Both the position numbers and the translations under genes were made by a program. This document shows, piece after piece, positions 8,801 to 10,205 of a stretch of 10,205 nucleotides of DNA (position 1 is its first letter; every line of letters starts with the position of its first letter). The stretch lies in the NCBI GenBank assembly GCA_018648945.1, contig JABGQJ010000239.1, positions 1 to 10,205 on the forward strand, written 5' to 3'. The notes under the pieces were generated by a model. That model saw only the letters and a program-made list of their open reading frames with translations. It made no database searches and was not told where the DNA came from. This stretch comes from Victivallales bacterium. Its GTDB lineage: Bacteria; Verrucomicrobiota; Lentisphaeria; Oligosphaerales; Lenti-02.

Positions 8801-10086
8801 AGTTTCTCTGCATCCTCGCTGCGCGTCTGCATCTGCACCGCCCCATCCCATGGGGTCAGCAACATGGTGGAGAGCCCCTTCTGCCCATCGGTCACCACCA
8901 GGAACGGCAGATCCCCGCCCCCCATGCAGAACCGCTGGTTCCTGCAGAATTTGTCCCCCACGGGCAAGTAGCGCCCGTTGGTGTAGTTGGCCACGCCAAC
9001 GAAGTAGGTCTCCGGTTGGGTCGGGTAGAGTGCCGAGGGATAGCTGAGGGCCTTCAACGGGGTTTCTGCCCCGGCCAGGCACGCCAAGCCCACATCCAGG
9101 AACGCCTGGTCACCCACCAGTTGCAGCGTCACCTGCAGGGGCACTTCCACGGTCTGCCCGCGCCGGGCCAAATACGTGTAGGTCAGGCTATTCGGCTCCT
9201 TGCCCGCCTTCATCTCCGAGACCCGACCGCCCACCGCGTTGGCGCTGCGGTCGTTCTCCTTGGTCCGAGCGGGCGCTGCGCCCGCCCCATCGGCCAGCAC
9301 CGCCACGGAAAACGTCGTGGGCGCCGAATGGGTCCAGGAGCGGGGAGAGTAGCTCTGCCGGTCCCGCTTCACCGGGGCACCCGGAGCCGGGTCCGCGTCG
9401 TTCAACCCGATCGCGAAACTGAAACGCATCCCCCCAACCGCATCCTTCAGCACAGGGAAATGGCGCAGAGGCATGGCCACCTCCAATTCGTAGCCGGGGA
9501 GATGGTCCTCCTCAATCATGCGCACGGCCACTTGGGTATCCGCAAAGGGCTCGCCGCGCGGATTCACCGCCGCTTCCTTGCCGGTTGGGGCCAGATGCAG
9601 ACCGACCTGCACGGAATCCACCCAGAACTCCACGGAATCCGACTCCCACCACTCGGTCGTGCCCTCGCCGCCGAAGGCCACCTTATCATCGCGGATGCGG
9701 ATGTAGAGGTACAGCATCTCGTCGTCCCACATGAGCTTGGCCCCGCCGGAGCAATTCGCTTCGCCATTCTCCCCCATCCAAGGCAGCCAGACGTAGTCCT
9801 CGTGCGGGACGGATGCCCAGTCGGCGGGATTCCCGTCGATGACGACCTTCTTTGCGGCCCGACGGGCGCGGATTTGATCCTTGTTCGCCGCCTGCTTGGC
9901 GGGGTCCTCCTGCGCCCAGGTCGTGCCGGACGCCTTGTCCAGGACGGTCAGGTGCGCACTCTCCTCGACCACGGTCACCTTCAGAGCGGGATTCTCTAGC
10001 ACCCAGTTCCCGTCGGCACGGGTCACTTCAGCTTGGGTAGTCGGCAACAGGGCGAGAAGCAGACAGGGAAGCAGCAGGTTCTTCAT
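5872..10086 (-). CDS. Large exported glycosidase-like protein, GH129/GH101-related, with CBM9-like, CARDB-like and C-terminal beta-rich domains
   Basis: The protein has 1404 residues. MKNLLLPCLLLALLPTTQA is a clear signal peptide with cleavage after Ala19. Residues 21-60 (WVLENPALKVTVV, LTVLDKASGTTW) look like the first strands of a glycosidase beta-supersandwich. Residues about 75-265 are a CBM9/DOMON-like domain (VIDGNPADW, LMWDDEMLYLYIRIRDD, WWESDSVEFWVD). Residues about 285-475 resume the supersandwich. Residues about 485-800 look like a catalytic barrel. In it Asp620 (RFLDVTT) and Glu664 (AGGEHG), followed by DVPYLDYHEG, are my candidates for nucleophile and acid/base by analogy with GH129/GH101. 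Residues about 983-1080 resemble CARDB (VKNLGLGTASKATLRI, RLAPGDETTYQ). Residues about 1085-1404 are a further beta-rich region recalling DUF2341-like and YetA/rhamnogalacturonan-lyase-like domains. Known GH129/GH101 enzymes remove alpha-linked GalNAc or Gal-GalNAc from mucin-type glycans; the true substrate here is unproven. The start at 10086 is chosen over one 26 codons upstream because of the signal peptide and GAGGA site. The downstream URO-D-like gene overlaps by 4 bp. Confidence 0.75.
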   Translation of the reverse strand: MKNLLLPCLLLALLPTTQAEVTRADGNWVLENPALKVTVVEESAHLTVLDKASGTTWAQEDPAKQAANKDQIRARRAAKKVVIDGNPADWASVPHEDYVWLPWMGENGEANCSGGAKLMWDDEMLYLYIRIRDDKVAFGGEGTTEWWESDSVEFWVDSVQVGLHLAPTGKEAAVNPRGEPFADTQVAVRMIEEDHLPGYELEVAMPLRHFPVLKDAVGGMRFSFAIGLNDADPAPGAPVKRDRQSYSPRSWTHSAPTTFSVAVLADGAGAAPARTKENDRSANAVGGRVSEMKAGKEPNSLTYTYLARRGQTVEVPLQVTLQLVGDQAFLDVGLACLAGAETPLKALSYPSALYPTQPETYFVGVANYTNGRYLPVGDKFCRNQRFCMGGGDLPFLVVTDGQKGLSTMLLTPWDGAVQMQTRSEDAEKLGFPGFRWYPAKGSWGHDRQGRLAFFAQGGHVTACKIYRELAKEQGLIRTFTEKAKVKPDVRKLFGAVNWWGGSTSFAREAKAAGMTHGLLNGRPNPKDMAEIAGQGWLVGEYDNYEDINDSPTIARAKAPVETHAVVKADGEFMTAWITRDKDMKPIHTYMKQCTGMMTKSARVVIPKVLEVYPYNTRFLDVTTATGLKECYSALHGCDRKQDQANREQLCAYVGDELGLVAGGEHGRYYDVPYLDYHEGMMGGGTYTWPAGYLRDVESRDEVGERYLKYGIDPTFRVPMFELVFHDCVVNYWYWGATNDYLHDVAPEITDRKTAMNVLYGTPPMMWVNGHGLRWGKPAERQMMIDIYRQTCKLHEVIADQEMTAHEFLSPDRKVQRSTFADGTVCTVNFGDEPYALKAVGREFPLGVNDFYVKGPNIEQWRVRTGGADDEREVYIRTRDFLLAERPEGKLRQTGLVASGKVSLQRDEIGAMVSLQPGSTVDLDLGAWNAAWEGKPAAVLMLDTAGKAVSRGPAVNRGKVRLSADAAGIQFALLVGKAADTPDVVVSELRLGKAGGKAELIQIDAKVKNLGLGTASKATLRIQLDGTTGPVLLEKQIPRLAPGDETTYQTTLSAARADGERRIVATVSGAKLTQTGPAERAEAFRNPTVAAAFPIRQTLTFRVPAGDAQGMPMVIALPLPEAADPANLRVLFADGASTPAQFEKDEGKEGTLVFVLPGDLPAGNAQAELLAMPQNTRDGVYPPVSRFTVAKDGSRLVFDTYSLALSMGTLSDISVRQPDGSDLQVVKFIIESSKETGWSSEEGEITDFALEHSGPVRAVFRVAKTLREGSKLTRQFIFYADRFEVISTCTPHRGLLTRTMYTVDGIAVNGSGVQVTMDGAGEAEDFGFKGDPQWFAVFAPKHRSACFALTPAGGLTYWDSGSYRGQVGLGTAGGTERRVFVWGQGTDSPDFAKKLWQAYAEGIRK
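5885..5889 (-). promoter_or_regulatory. Ribosome binding site of the URO-D-like gene inside the upstream coding region
   Basis: On the minus strand GAGGG lies 9 bases before the ATG at 5875 and falls within the last codons of the upstream gene. With the ATGA overlap it fixes the start of the 418-residue protein and indicates translational coupling of the two genes. Confidence 0.55.
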
Positions 10087-10093
10087 GGCGGAG

Positions 10094-10098
10094 TCCTC
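10094..10098 (-). promoter_or_regulatory. Ribosome binding site of the GH129/GH101-related gene
   Basis: On the minus strand GAGGA lies 7 bases before the ATG at 10086. This decides the start in favour of the signal-peptide methionine rather than the in-frame ATG at 10164, which has no comparable site seen upstream and would put 26 mostly polar residues ahead of the signal sequence. Confidence 0.65.
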
Positions 10099-10122
10099 AC
10101 GTGGCGGTTGGCGCAATGCCAT

Positions 10123-10151
10123 TTCATACCGCACACAAGCCCGCCATGCAA
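10123..10151 (-). promoter_or_regulatory. Possible sigma-70-type promoter for the minus-strand operon
   Basis: On the minus strand TTGCAT (10151-10146) and TATGAA (10128-10123) are separated by exactly 17 bases and lie about 40 bases upstream of the ATG at 10086. The -35 box matches the consensus at 3 of 6 positions and the -10 box at 4 of 6. In such GC-rich DNA the locally AT-richer stretch is suggestive, but the match is weak. The rest of the upstream region to the window end (10152-10205) shows no gene that I can support. Confidence 0.25.
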
Positions 10152-10205
10152 ACTGCGAACACACAACGTAGTGGCTCAGTCACGGAAGAAGGTCTCTCTC
10201 GGCGG

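Noticed and set aside
7084..9999. Two long plus-strand frames (7084-8439 and 8539-9999) antisense to the glycosidase-like gene
   Set aside because: Both are His/Gly/Leu/Val-rich shadow translations of the minus-strand gene, without signal peptide or motif. The minus frame carries a signal peptide and several recognisable domains.
10171..10183. Quasi-palindrome GTGGCTCAGTCAC upstream of the putative -35 box, as a possible operator
   Set aside because: It is only 13 bases with one mismatched pair, has no second copy elsewhere in the window, and does not match a regulator family I can name.
1..10205. tRNA or rRNA genes, CRISPR repeats, insertion sequences, phage genes
   Set aside because: I looked for regular repeats, terminal inverted repeats, transposase or integrase motifs and cloverleaf-like segments and saw none. 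Nearly all of the window is covered by the five genes.

Overview
This is a GC-rich bacterial window with densely packed genes. It reads as a carbohydrate-degradation region from a glycan-degrading heterotroph. The mix of very large multidomain secreted hydrolases, a malectin-like tail and a divergent uroporphyrinogen-decarboxylase-like (URO-D-like) protein is typical of environmental Planctomycetota, Lentisphaerota, Verrucomicrobiota or Armatimonadota. No phylogenetic marker gene is present, so this placement is inference from gene content and base composition only.

Layout. The left half is on the plus strand. It holds the C-terminal 76 residues of a protein ending in a malectin-like fold (1-231), a beta-phosphoglucomutase-type HAD phosphatase (307-963), and a 1193-residue exported protein with a C-terminal GH123/DUF4091 catalytic region (1021-4602). 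A 10-bp imperfect inverted repeat fills the short gap before this last gene. The right half is on the minus strand. A 1404-residue exported glycosidase-like protein (10086-5872) resembles the GH129/GH101 alpha-N-acetylgalactosaminidase group. It overlaps by 4 bp (ATGA) the start of a 418-residue URO-D-superfamily protein (5875-4619). The two strands converge, with only 16 bp between the stop codons at 4602 and 4619.

How the genes may work together. The characterised GH123 and GH129/GH101 enzymes act on N-acetylgalactosamine linkages (beta and alpha respectively). Two large secreted proteins facing each other from these groups suggest a locus aimed at GalNAc-containing glycans such as mucin-like or glycosaminoglycan-like material. 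Each also carries non-catalytic sugar-binding or beta-sandwich modules. The cytoplasmic HAD phosphatase could process a released sugar phosphate. The URO-D-like protein is not a heme enzyme by its motifs. It may be a methyltransferase-type member of the superfamily, and its translational coupling to the glycosidase is the most intriguing feature here.

I found no tRNA, rRNA, CRISPR array, insertion sequence or phage gene. No intergenic stretch exceeds about 120 bases. Family calls rest on reading the proteins by eye, without profile searches.
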